From positions 1,695,232-1,759,231 of the forward strand of contig NZ_BAABFV010000001.1 of NCBI RefSeq assembly GCF_039541235.1: a stretch of 64,000 nt of DNA. The letters run 5' to 3'. Of the stretch, positions 44,514 through 53,233 are shown piece after piece. The notes beneath the pieces are model-generated. The model searched no databases, had not been told where the DNA came from, and saw only the letters and a list, made by a program, of their open reading frames with translations. Made by a program: the position numbers and the translations under genes. Position 1 is the stretch's first letter, and each line of letters opens with the position of its first letter. The stretch comes from Kangiella marina (lineage in GTDB: Bacteria > Pseudomonadota > Gammaproteobacteria > Enterobacterales > Kangiellaceae).

Positions 44514-45836
44514 GTGAAGTTGCTATATAAAACCATTCTTTTCGTTGCCAGCGCGGTTGGCGTGGCATACCTTTTGACCGGTGGGATTAATCATCCTCAA
44601 CCGTCTACTTTGGTCACTCAAAAAGCGGATCTCAAAGATGATATGTCCGCGACCAAGCATCTGGACTCGATTGTTCTGGGTGCTGGCTGTTTCTGGGGTG
44701 CGGAGAAACGTTATGCGGCGATTCCGGGTGTGGTGGATGCTGTGTCTGGTTATGCTGATGGTGAAGGCATAGAGCCTCAATACCGTGAAATTATCAAATC
44801 AAAATATCGATTAGACCCCAACAATTACGCCGAAGTGGTTAAAGTTACTTTTAATCGTAATAAAGTCAGCTTAGAAGCGATCCTAAAAAATTATTATGAA
44901 GGACATGATCCGACTCAGGTTAATCGCCAAGGAAATGATATCGGTACTCAGTATCGTTCGACGATTCTAACGAACTCTACTGAGCAGCAGGATATTGCCC
45001 AGCGAATTACGGCTGAATACCAAGTCTTATTGTCAGAAGCGGATTACGGTAAGATCGCAACCATTATTAAACCGCTTGATACGTTTCACCCGGCAGAAGA
45101 GTATCATCAAGATTATTTAGTTAAAAACCCAAACGGTTACTGTCCTGATCATTCCACCGGCGTGGTTTTTAACGAAAAAGATAAAGCGCCTGAGGTCGAT
45201 AATACGGCGCTTCAACAAGGTAAACAGATTGTCGTGATTGAGCCGCAATCATACTGCCCGTACTGCGAAAAATTTAAAGAGAACGTTACTAATGATTACC
45301 AAGGAACGATTCCGTTAACGTGGCGTCATGGCAGTCAGCTTGATGGCTTAGACGTGAAAACCGAAACTTGGGCAACACCAACTATTTTGTTCCTAGAAAA
45401 TGGTAAAGAGGTGTTTGGTCACCAAGGCTATTTAACGCCGGAAGAATTTTATGCCGTACTGGGCAAGTTTAAGCTAGGGGATACCGAGGCTTATAAAGTA
45501 GCCTTCCAACAAGGAACCGATAGTCGTTTTTGTAAAGAGTACGACATTTTTAAAGACACACCGCCAGGCGTATTTATTGATAAGTTGAGTGGGCAGCCCT
45601 TGTTCGATACCCAAGATAGGTTTAATTCGAAAACTGGCTGGTTGTCATTTACTAAAGCTGTTGATGGCTCCGTGACTTACCATGAAGATAATGCGTTTGG
45701 ATTAGAGCGAACTGAAATTCGCTCTAAGTCATCAGGCATTCACTTAGGACATGTTTTTGACGATGGCCCAAACGGACAGCCTAGGTACTGCATTAATGCC
45801 ACGGTGTTAGAGTTTGTGCCGAGAGAGAATTCTTAA
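44514..45836 (+). CDS. Membrane-anchored MsrA-thioredoxin-MsrB fusion
   Basis: 440 residues from GTG 44514 (GAGGG upstream; alternative GTGs at 44499 and 44505). A TM anchor (about 7-22) is followed by MsrA with catalytic C59 in GAGCFWGAEKRY and NYAEVVKV, EGHDPTQVNRQGNDIGTQYRS and EEYHQDYL. A thioredoxin-like domain (about 230-320) with C248-P-Y-C251 and cis-Pro TP at 289-290 follows. MsrB has FDSKTGW-like FNSKTGWLSF, HLGHVFDDGP and catalytic C426 in RYCINATVLEF. MsrB zinc cysteines are absent, as in PilB-type proteins. The enzyme should repair methionine sulfoxide in periplasmic proteins. Confidence 0.93.
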   Translation: MKLLYKTILFVASAVGVAYLLTGGINHPQPSTLVTQKADLKDDMSATKHLDSIVLGAGCFWGAEKRYAAIPGVVDAVSGYADGEGIEPQYREIIKSKYRLDPNNYAEVVKVTFNRNKVSLEAILKNYYEGHDPTQVNRQGNDIGTQYRSTILTNSTEQQDIAQRITAEYQVLLSEADYGKIATIIKPLDTFHPAEEYHQDYLVKNPNGYCPDHSTGVVFNEKDKAPEVDNTALQQGKQIVVIEPQSYCPYCEKFKENVTNDYQGTIPLTWRHGSQLDGLDVKTETWATPTILFLENGKEVFGHQGYLTPEEFYAVLGKFKLGDTEAYKVAFQQGTDSRFCKEYDIFKDTPPGVFIDKLSGQPLFDTQDRFNSKTGWLSFTKAVDGSVTYHEDNAFGLERTEIRSKSSGIHLGHVFDDGPNGQPRYCINATVLEFVPRENS

Positions 45837-45978
45837 CTCTGAAGGTTAAACTGTCATTCACCATAGGCACTTGTTCTGTGGTGGATGACAACACACACAA
45901 TTAGCCATATTCCCACAATAATCTAGCCACTTCTGTTCGGTAGCCTTATGATAAGGGGCGAACTAATAAGACGTGGCT

Positions 45979-46809
45979 ATGACACCATCTCCATCAAAGT
46001 TTACAACATTTATTCATGAGTTTTGGCTGTTCGGACTGAAACAGGCTTATGCCTGTGTGTTCGGTGGTTTTTTATTGTTGGTCATGCTGTTCACGCGATA
46101 CTGGTATCCTATCGAGTCGCTGCATCGTTATGACTTTATTTTTATCGCAGCCATCGTCTTCCAACTGGCGTTACTTTTATTTAAACTTGAATCATTAAAA
46201 GAAGCCGCCATTATTTTGTTGTTTCACATCGTGGCGACCGTTATGGAGTTGTTCAAAACGTCGGATGCGATTCAATCGTGGTATTACCCCGAAGAGTTTA
46301 TTTTTGGTATTGGCAACGTCCCTTTATTTACTGGGTTTATGTACAGTGCGGTTGGTAGTTATTTAGCGCGCGTTTCAAGAATTTTCGATTTTAGATATAC
46401 CCACTACCCCAAAAAAACCTACACCCTAATTTTGGTCACTGCGGTGTATATTAACTTTTTCAGCCACCATTACATCATCGATATGCGATGGGTGATTTTG
46501 ATGGCGACGGTTGTTCTCTTTTATAAAACGCATATCCACTTCAAAGTCATTAAGACTCATCGAAGCATGCCGTTGTTGTTGGGCTGGTTTTTAGTTGCGG
46601 TGTTTATTTGGTTTGCGGAAAATATCGCGACTTTTGCCAATATCTGGATTTATCCAAACCAAACGAACGGCTGGGAAATGGTGTCGCTAGCGAAGTTATC
46701 TTCGTGGTACTTATTGATGTTACTTAGCTTTGTTATGGTGACTGTCGTTCAGGGAATCAAAGCCCACAAACCTATCGTCATTCAAAGAAAAGCAAGAGTG
46801 ACGGAGTAA
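45979..46809 (+). CDS. DUF817 family membrane protein
   Basis: 276 residues with about eight hydrophobic helices. The N-terminal FWLFGLKQAYACVFGGFLLLVML, the middle FGIGNVPLFTGFMYSAVGSYLARVSRIFDFR, and the C-terminal WLLFAENIATF-like FAENIATFANIWIYP match DUF817, an uncharacterised inner-membrane family. ATG 45979 is used; GTG 45973 is in frame. No partner genes are obvious. Confidence 0.82.
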   Translation: MTPSPSKFTTFIHEFWLFGLKQAYACVFGGFLLLVMLFTRYWYPIESLHRYDFIFIAAIVFQLALLLFKLESLKEAAIILLFHIVATVMELFKTSDAIQSWYYPEEFIFGIGNVPLFTGFMYSAVGSYLARVSRIFDFRYTHYPKKTYTLILVTAVYINFFSHHYIIDMRWVILMATVVLFYKTHIHFKVIKTHRSMPLLLGWFLVAVFIWFAENIATFANIWIYPNQTNGWEMVSLAKLSSWYLLMLLSFVMVTVVQGIKAHKPIVIQRKARVTE

Positions 46810-46822
46810 AAGTCAAAAGTAC

Positions 46823-47242
46823 CTAAAAAGGTTTAATCACTGCCAAGATCACGGCGCCAAGCAAGAACAAAACAGGAATTTCATTAAAGACTCGGAAGTA
46901 GGTGTGACTTTTGTTGCAACGGCCATCAGCAAACTGTTTTTGATAGACGCCACAAATAAAGTGGTAAATAACTAATAAAGCGATGATGGCCATTTTGGCG
47001 TGGAACCAGCCAGCGGTTAAATAGTATTCCCAGTTATAGGACGCTAACCATAGTCCAAAAATAATGGTTAACACCATAAACGGGGTGGTGAATCGATAGA
47101 GTTTACGCGCCATGATATTGAGTTGATTAAAAGCGCCATCATTTTCGGTTTGAGCCAAGTTAACGAAAATTCGTGGTAGATAGAAAATCCCTGCAAACCA
47201 AGCAACCATAAAGAAAAGATGGAACGTTTTAACCCATTGCAT
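46823..47242 (-). CDS. hemJ: Protoporphyrinogen IX oxidase HemJ
   Basis: 139 residues, four TM helices: WVKTFHLFFMVAWFAGIFYLPRIFV (with conserved His and the YLPR motif), KLYRFTTPFMVLTIIFGLWL, GWFHAKMAIIALLVIYHFICG with the conserved H-x-K, and a final helix. This is the UPF0093/HemJ family that oxidises protoporphyrinogen to protoporphyrin in heme synthesis. hemL lies elsewhere in the window. The gene is 4 bases from the CLC gene stream (46823-47242 follows it on the same strand), so the two may be cotranscribed. Confidence 0.9.
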   Translation of the reverse strand: MQWVKTFHLFFMVAWFAGIFYLPRIFVNLAQTENDGAFNQLNIMARKLYRFTTPFMVLTIIFGLWLASYNWEYYLTAGWFHAKMAIIALLVIYHFICGVYQKQFADGRCNKSHTYFRVFNEIPVLFLLGAVILAVIKPF

Positions 47243-47246
47243 TGCG

Positions 47247-49103
47247 CTAACCTGTTTGTGTTTTAGAGAAAATGTATTGGTCTGTAATCATATCGCGGGT
47301 CACAACACCGTAAATACGTTCTTCTTTGTTATGTGTGATCCGATAGACATAAGCTGCGGAAATTTTACGTTGCTCCATTCTGTCATAAGCTTCTTCTAAT
47401 GTTGCCTGAAGATCAATGGCGACGATGTCTTGACGGTTGGCTGGAATCTCCATGAGCTTAATCACATCGTCGAAAGCTTCTTCTTCAAATTCTTCCTCCG
47501 CTGCCTGAGCCGGTTCGACGTTAGTCTCCAACGATTCATCATCGTTGTCTTTTGCCTTAGACTTCGCCTTCTTGCGCTCTTGCTCTTCTTCCTTTTCAAT
47601 CAGATATCGACCTAAATCACTCGCTACCATCAATGAAATGACTTCGCCTGTATGGTCCTTGATCAAAATCCATCGCGGTTTATCTTGTAAAGCGATGGAA
47701 ATGTCTTGCGGTGATGACTCCGTGTTCAGAAACGCAATGCGTCGTGTCATGACGCCGGCAACGCCAATACTGCGCAACACCTGCTTCATTGGGCTGACTT
47801 TCAAGCGCATGCCGCGGTCTTTCATCTGGGTTTCCCAGTAGGATTCACGCTTGAAGAGTTGGCTCACGACCAAGTTACCAATCACGATAGAAAACATGCC
47901 AGGAAGAATAATGTTGGGGTTATTGGTTAACTCCAGTAATGCCATTAGACCCGCAAGGGGGGCTTGTAGCACGGCGCTCATTAATGTTGCCATGCCGATA
48001 ATGGCATAAAAGCCAGTGTCGCTCGAGAGGTTTGGAAAAACCAAACTGCCGACAGTGCCGAGCAAACCACCGAGCATGGCTCCCATAAAGAGTGTTGGGC
48101 CTAATACCCCGCCGGGCATGGATAAGCCTGAACATATACTGGTTGCGATAAACTTTCCGGCAAGGCTCAGCGCCAAGATGGTTAACAGTAGCTCTCCTTG
48201 AAGTGAAGAGTTTACCGAGTCATAACCGATGCCCATAACCTGCGGAACGGCGAGGGCAATGATGCCGACGCTGGTGCCGCCAACCGTGGTTTTGATCCAC
48301 ACCGGCCAGTCCTTTGAGCGCCGACGCACTTGGCTGGTGAGCATGATAAAGAGGCTCGCCACTACACCGCAAAAGAAACCAAGTAATAAAAAGTAGGGCA
48401 TTTCCCATAAGGACTTGATGTCCATGGACGCTGGAATAATAAACGCGGGATCGGAGCCAAAGAAGATTCGGCTCATCACGGCGCCGGCAACTGACGCCAA
48501 AATAATCGGAATGAAGCTCGCCACCGCATACTCCATGATGACGATTTCCATGGCGAAGACAACGCCAGCCAAAGGCGTATTAAAGTTAGCCGAAATAGCC
48601 GCCGCACAGCCACAGCCGACGAGAATTCTGGTACTGTTGTTGGGCAGCTTTAAGCGTTGACCAATTAAGCTGCCGGTGGTTGAGCCAAGGTGGATTCCCG
48701 GGCCTTCTCGACCAACTGATTGCCCTGAAGCGATGGTCAGTCCGCCTAAGAAAAATTGCACAATAGCGTTTTTGGCCGGTAAATGACCTTGGTGATGTGC
48801 CATTCGTTCTAACACATGGGAAACCCCCACGCGGCGAGTTTCAGGCTTTAACTGTTGCAGTAACAGGCCCACAATCAAGCCGCCAGCGGTGGGCAATAAG
48901 AGTTTTACCCACCAGTCAGCATTTTCAAAATCAGTGTTGCCGGACTGATCAGTCGCCCATAAAACATAAGAGCTTTCTGTGAAGTAGCGGAAGAGAATAT
49001 TGGAGCCACCCGCCAAAATACCGCAAATTAGGCCAATAACCGCCATTAGGGCTAAAGCATCAAAGCCCCCGAGGCGTAATCTTAAACGATCAATTAGCGT
49101 CAT
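47247..49103 (-). CDS. CLC-family chloride channel/transporter with C-terminal CBS domains
   Basis: 618 residues. Ten or more membrane helices carry the CLC signature GREGPGIHLGS (about 131-141, with gating E133) and ISANFNTPLAGVVFAMEIV. The other two CLC ion-site motifs are altered: the GSGIP position reads VGVSHV and GxFxP reads LSMPGGVLGP. A cytoplasmic pair of CBS domains (about 440-500 and 555-618) is split by a highly charged linker (KEEEQERKKAKSKAK, then EEEFEEEAFDD). Without the first Ser motif, ion choice is uncertain; it may be an exchanger rather than a channel. Confidence 0.9.
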   Translation of the reverse strand: MTLIDRLRLRLGGFDALALMAVIGLICGILAGGSNILFRYFTESSYVLWATDQSGNTDFENADWWVKLLLPTAGGLIVGLLLQQLKPETRRVGVSHVLERMAHHQGHLPAKNAIVQFFLGGLTIASGQSVGREGPGIHLGSTTGSLIGQRLKLPNNSTRILVGCGCAAAISANFNTPLAGVVFAMEIVIMEYAVASFIPIILASVAGAVMSRIFFGSDPAFIIPASMDIKSLWEMPYFLLLGFFCGVVASLFIMLTSQVRRRSKDWPVWIKTTVGGTSVGIIALAVPQVMGIGYDSVNSSLQGELLLTILALSLAGKFIATSICSGLSMPGGVLGPTLFMGAMLGGLLGTVGSLVFPNLSSDTGFYAIIGMATLMSAVLQAPLAGLMALLELTNNPNIILPGMFSIVIGNLVVSQLFKRESYWETQMKDRGMRLKVSPMKQVLRSIGVAGVMTRRIAFLNTESSPQDISIALQDKPRWILIKDHTGEVISLMVASDLGRYLIEKEEEQERKKAKSKAKDNDDESLETNVEPAQAAEEEFEEEAFDDVIKLMEIPANRQDIVAIDLQATLEEAYDRMEQRKISAAYVYRITHNKEERIYGVVTRDMITDQYIFSKTQTG

Positions 49104-49293
49104 TCGTCACTCAACAGACTCAAGTCTGTTTCCTTTGGCTATATTTTCTGTTTTAATGCAACAGGAGTCGACTTCTGGTTGCGGATTGTAAGTGCCGTAT
49201 TCTCTATAATAAATAGATAGCAAATAGCCAGCGTCATCAATGACTTACATAATAAGAAAATGTGACCTAAAGAACAAACGATTTCAATGATTT

Positions 49294-50034
49294 ATGACTA
49301 AAGATCCCAATCAGCCCGATTATATTATCCGAAAGCGACGCTCAGCCACTTGGTATTGGGTGTGGACATTTGTCATCCTCGTGATGTTATTGGCTGCAAT
49401 GGCCCTTGGCTACTGGCTAAACAAGCGTCAGCATGGCATGACAGCGACAGCTCAGCAACAATTTCTTGTGCTGCAAGAACAACTGGGTGATGCTCAGGCC
49501 GGCCAGACACATTGGCAGCAACAATATCAAGTCGAACATGAAATCACTCAGCAACTTAAGGCTGAACTCGATAAACTTCACCGTCAAAACCGAAATTTAG
49601 AAAAAGAGCGTGAAGCTTTACAACGTATTTTCGATCCTGATGCGGTAGAGTCGGGGTTACAGATAGCGAGCTTTGTCTGGGAGCAGGGGCTGGGTGGTGA
49701 ATATCGTTACCGCTTAATGTTGATCCAAGCGAAGCGCCAATCGGGTGCTTTGAAAGGCACGATTACGATATCTATCGTTGGCGAGGAGGCTGGCGAGCGC
49801 AAAAGCTATACTTTTGAACAGCTGCAGGGAGCCGATAGTAACAATCAGACATTTGATTTCACGTATGTTTCGACCCACCAAGGGACGTTCCAGCTTCCGC
49901 AAGGTTTCGAGCCTAGTTTTGTGAGAGTGGTAGCTGCAACATCGGGCCGTGATGCAAAGTCTGTACTCCAAGATTTTACTTGGACAAACACAAATTCGAG
50001 CGATGAGGTTGAGGAAACGAATGCGAAAAAATAA
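49294..50034 (+). CDS. DUF6776-like coiled-coil membrane protein
   Basis: 246 residues: a basic cytoplasmic start (RKRRSATWYWVW), one TM (about 20-42), a coiled-coil (about 50-115, HEITQQLKAELDKLHRQNR and EKEREALQR), and a C-terminal beta-rich domain (about 125-230, VWEQGLGGEYRYRLMLIQAKR). Such proteins occur immediately before bactofilin in gammaproteobacteria. Its end overlaps the bactofilin start by 14 bases. A role in placing bactofilin at the membrane is likely but inferred from context only. Confidence 0.75.
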   Translation: MTKDPNQPDYIIRKRRSATWYWVWTFVILVMLLAAMALGYWLNKRQHGMTATAQQQFLVLQEQLGDAQAGQTHWQQQYQVEHEITQQLKAELDKLHRQNRNLEKEREALQRIFDPDAVESGLQIASFVWEQGLGGEYRYRLMLIQAKRQSGALKGTITISIVGEEAGERKSYTFEQLQGADSNNQTFDFTYVSTHQGTFQLPQGFEPSFVRVVAATSGRDAKSVLQDFTWTNTNSSDEVEETNAKK

Positions 50035-50482
50035 ACGTAAATCCGGAAATGTCGATACTTTAATTGCAGATGGAACTTGTATTAACGGAGACATGAGCTT
50101 CTCTGGCGCGCTGTTTGTTGATGGCGAAATTTCTGGTGAAGTGAAAGGTGATACCGAAAAGCAATCAGTCCTGTCGATTGGTGTACACGGTAAAATCAAA
50201 GGCAATATTTCAACACCGTACGCGATTATTTTTGGTCAGGTTGACGGTGACGTTTATGTCACTGAGAAAATTGATTTGAAACCAGGGGCTAAAATTAATG
50301 GTGACCTTTACTACAAGGTTATCGAAATGAATGCTGGTGCTGAAGTGAATGGTAAAATGGTGGTGGTGGGTGATCCTAAAGCCCTTGAGCACAAAGCTGA
50401 AGAGGCTCAGTCGGACAATGCTGCGGCGAAAGAGGACAGCAGTCACCATGAATCGGTTGAGGCTGAGCCAGCAAAAGCATAA
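50021..50482 (+). CDS. Bactofilin family cytoskeletal protein
   Basis: 153 residues. The core (about 10-110) is the bactofilin beta-helix with six-residue-spaced Gly/Val repeats: TLIADGTCINGDMSF, GALFVDGEISGEV, SIGVHGKIKGNI, IIFGQVDGDVYV, LKPGAKINGDLYY and MNAGAEVNGKMVV. The C-terminus is acidic and unstructured (ending EAEPAKA). ATG 50021 is used, with GAGGA upstream; the longer frame from 49949 is a shadow of the previous gene. Bactofilins polymerise and guide cell-wall synthesis or polar structures. Confidence 0.92.
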   Translation: MRKNKRKSGNVDTLIADGTCINGDMSFSGALFVDGEISGEVKGDTEKQSVLSIGVHGKIKGNISTPYAIIFGQVDGDVYVTEKIDLKPGAKINGDLYYKVIEMNAGAEVNGKMVVVGDPKALEHKAEEAQSDNAAAKEDSSHHESVEAEPAKA

Positions 50483-50559
50483 GTAAGCCCTTGAGATGTT
50501 GCGGAACAACCCCCATCTTCGGCTATAATAGAAAGGTGTAGTTTTAGATAGGTGACAAT

Positions 50560-50886
50560 ATGTCGATTACCGTAACAGAAGCAGCCAGCAAGAAAGTTCA
50601 GCAACTGATTGATGAAGAAGAAAATCAGCAGCTGAAGTTGCGTGTATTCGTAACAGGTGGCGGTTGCTCTGGTTTTCAATATGGTTTTACTTTTGATGAG
50701 AATCAAAAGGAAAACGATATGACCATCGAAAAAGATGGTGTGAAAATCTTAATAGATTCATTGAGCTTTCAGTACTTGATGGGCTCAGAGGTGGATTATA
50801 CCGAGGGGTTACAAGGCTCTCGTTTTATTATTAATAACCCGCAAGCCAAAACAACCTGTGGTTGTGGTTCATCGTTTTCAATATAG
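50560..50886 (+). CDS. erpA: Iron-sulfur cluster insertion protein ErpA
   Basis: 108-residue A-type carrier: three cluster cysteines in [11 protein letters not shown] (C36) and TTCGCGSSF (C100, C102). The [24 protein letters not shown] block is that of ErpA. It delivers 4Fe-4S clusters to targets such as LipA and IspG/H; lipA is at the left edge of the window. The bactofilin-erpA spacing of 77 bases leaves room for its own promoter. Confidence 0.95.
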   Translation: MSITVTEAASKKVQQLIDEEENQQLKLRVFVTGGGCSGFQYGFTFDENQKENDMTIEKDGVKILIDSLSFQYLMGSEVDYTEGLQGSRFIINNPQAKTTCGCGSSFSI

Positions 50887-50897
50887 CCCTTATGATA

Positions 50898-50921
50898 GCG
50901 CTCAACTGGTCTGTTGAGCGC
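50898..50921. other. Perfect 9-bp hairpin between erpA and the convergent GGDEF gene
   Basis: GCGCTCAAC (50898-50906) pairs with GTTGAGCGC (50913-50921) around TGGTCT. It overlaps the last codons of the minus-strand diguanylate cyclase gene. It probably ends erpA transcription, though the following T-run is poor. Confidence 0.5.
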
Positions 50922-52014
50922 GAGTTCGTTCTTTATCCTTAAACATCTCTCTATCAGCCTGTTTTAGTAAGTCATCCTTATTCTTTATACTAGGCGTTGC
51001 TTTAGCATTATATTCAGCATAGCCAATACTGCCGCGGATACTCAGTTTTGTTTTTTCATAAATATAAGGAATTTCAATGGCTGCCTTGAGGCGTTCAACC
51101 ACAACATTTAACTCTTCCTTGCTATGCTTTTCTGGGCTATCAATCAGCATTAAAAATTCATCCCCACCAACTCGACATAGGGTATCTTCGCCACGGGTGA
51201 CGTTCAAAAGCTGTTTGGCCATGTAACGAAGAATCGCATCTCCAGCATGGTGTCCATAGCTATCGTTAATGTCTTTAAAGTTGTCTAGGTCGATATTCAC
51301 CAAGTAAACCCACGAGCCATGCCGCTTAGAGCGCTCAATCGCTTGGTCCAGCATGTTATGGAAAACTCTAGAGTTATATATTCCAGTAAGATCATCACGT
51401 TCAGCAAGAATGGTAATATCAACTTTCTGTTTTTCTAATGTTTTTAATGAATCACGGGCTGCCTCATAAAGTGTCCCAATAACCACGACTGTGATGGATA
51501 GTGGTAACAGAGCACCAATAACTCCTGTTAGCCATCCACTCAAGGACACTACGTAAACAGCAGGATCAGCTTGGGGGACTATGATGCCTTGGATATAAAG
51601 GAATGCGATAAATGAGACGTAGCAAAAGAAACATAGTGACGCGATTATGCCGAGTTTTATTCCATAATATAGCGTGACAAAAATAATGGCTAAGATTGAC
51701 CACAAGATACCGTTGCCTAACAATCCCCAATTATAAACACCTACCACTGAAATTAATGACGTTAATAACAGAACGTAGTTAAGTTTAAATTTTATGGGGA
51801 AGCGGTGCCTAAGTAGTGTTAGCGCGATTAAACTAACCGTAACAAGTAAATGTAATGCCATCGATATCTGGAATCCTGATAGCGTGATTCTACTTAAAGA
51901 AGCTATGGTAGCTGGAACACTAAATATCGAAAGAATCACTAAGATTTTATTAATAGAAAGTACTAGGATTCGTTCCCATTCACTAAATTGACTGATGTCA
52001 TTTAATAGCTTCAT
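50902..52014 (-). CDS. Membrane diguanylate cyclase
   Basis: 370 residues. The N-terminal half (about 15-185) has six or so hydrophobic helices with very short loops, so any signal is sensed in or near the membrane. A short coiled linker leads to a GGDEF domain (about 205-365) with intact GGDEF at 283-287 and an RxxD inhibitory site (RGED) five residues before it. The enzyme should make c-di-GMP and be product-inhibited. No recognised MASE domain could be assigned with confidence by eye. Monocistronic, convergent with erpA. Confidence 0.9.
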   Translation of the reverse strand: MKLLNDISQFSEWERILVLSINKILVILSIFSVPATIASLSRITLSGFQISMALHLLVTVSLIALTLLRHRFPIKFKLNYVLLLTSLISVVGVYNWGLLGNGILWSILAIIFVTLYYGIKLGIIASLCFFCYVSFIAFLYIQGIIVPQADPAVYVVSLSGWLTGVIGALLPLSITVVVIGTLYEAARDSLKTLEKQKVDITILAERDDLTGIYNSRVFHNMLDQAIERSKRHGSWVYLVNIDLDNFKDINDSYGHHAGDAILRYMAKQLLNVTRGEDTLCRVGGDEFLMLIDSPEKHSKEELNVVVERLKAAIEIPYIYEKTKLSIRGSIGYAEYNAKATPSIKNKDDLLKQADREMFKDKERTRAQQTS

Positions 52015-52098
52015 GAAATCAGTATGCCAAACTTAATGCAAATATGCATTAAAATTACATAAGTTGAGCTTATCTGATGAGTTGCTGGGTGTTAGGGC

Positions 52099-53211
52099 TT
52101 AGCTGAAATATACGCCGCCCAGAACATGATTATGATTAGCTCCAGTTATGGAGTTGAGATGGATAGGTTCTTGCTTGAGTGTTTTCGAGGCAAACCAGGC
52201 GAAAGTCATGGCTTCGACCCAGTCAGGAGAAATACCCAGCGCTGCGCTTGTTTGGACTTGAGTTCTCGGCAACTGCTTTTGCAATTCTCCAGCCAGAAAA
52301 CGGTTATGAGCGCCGCCGCCACAGAGATAAACAGCGTCCACATTAGGCTGCTGATGAATGGCGTCCGTGACGGTTCTAACCGTTAATGCAAGTAGCGTTC
52401 TTTGGACATCCTCTGCGTTGAGTGATGCCAGATCGATGGTGCCTGCTTTGGCCTTGACCCACTCCATGTTGAAATATTCACAGCCCGTGCTCTTTGGGGC
52501 GGTTTGTGAGAAGTAAGGATCTGACAGTAGTTTTTCAAGAAGCTCCGAATGTATATGACCACTAGACGCCCATTGGCCGTCTTGATCGTAGCTTTTTTGT
52601 TGGTGTAGCGAAATCCACTGATCCATCAGTGTGTTTGCAGGGCCTGTATCGAAGCCGATTGGCGGCTGGTTAGGGCTCAGTAGCGTTACGTTTGCAATAC
52701 CGCCTAAGTTGACCACTGCGCGAGTGTCGGTGTCGCTGCTGAAGAATGCCTGATGAAAAGCCGGTGCAAAAGGCGCACCTTGACCACCGTGAGCCATATC
52801 CCTGCGCCGGAAATCGGCAACGGTAGTAATGCCGGTTTGTGCTGCGATAATGCTGGGGTCGCCGATTTGTAATGTGAACGGATATGGCGCTTCAGGGAGA
52901 TGTCGAACGGTTTGCCCATGACTCCCAATGGCTGTGATATCAGACGGTTGGTAGTTTGTTGGCGATAAAAGATGTTCCACAGCTTCAGCGAACAATAAGC
53001 CGACCTGATGATCGAGTTGACCGAGCTGATCGATAGCGTCGCCAGAGTAACGAGATTGACCAAAAGCCAGTAGTTCTGACTGGAGTTTCGTTGGGATGGG
53101 TTGGCTGTGAGAGTGAAGCAGTTGGATCTTGCTATCAGGTTGGATATCACAGAGGACTGCGTCAACAGCGTCGACGCTGGTCCCTGAGATAAGTCCGATA
53201 AACAAAGTCAC
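52099..53211 (-). CDS. anmK: Anhydro-N-acetylmuramic acid kinase
   Basis: 370 residues. FIGLISGTSVDAVDAVLCDI at the N-terminus, GSHGQTVRHLP, LQIGDPSIIAAQTGI, VVNLGGIANVTLL, GFDTGPANTLMD and YLCGGGAHN are AnmK hallmarks of the ASKHA fold. It hydrolyses and phosphorylates anhydroMurNAc from recycled cell wall. It lies 22 bases downstream of the M23 peptidase gene, the common anmK-mepM-tyrS neighbourhood. Confidence 0.96.
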   Translation of the reverse strand: MTLFIGLISGTSVDAVDAVLCDIQPDSKIQLLHSHSQPIPTKLQSELLAFGQSRYSGDAIDQLGQLDHQVGLLFAEAVEHLLSPTNYQPSDITAIGSHGQTVRHLPEAPYPFTLQIGDPSIIAAQTGITTVADFRRRDMAHGGQGAPFAPAFHQAFFSSDTDTRAVVNLGGIANVTLLSPNQPPIGFDTGPANTLMDQWISLHQQKSYDQDGQWASSGHIHSELLEKLLSDPYFSQTAPKSTGCEYFNMEWVKAKAGTIDLASLNAEDVQRTLLALTVRTVTDAIHQQPNVDAVYLCGGGAHNRFLAGELQKQLPRTQVQTSAALGISPDWVEAMTFAWFASKTLKQEPIHLNSITGANHNHVLGGVYFS

Positions 53212-53233
53212 AGGTTAATGCTCTGTGACCAGT

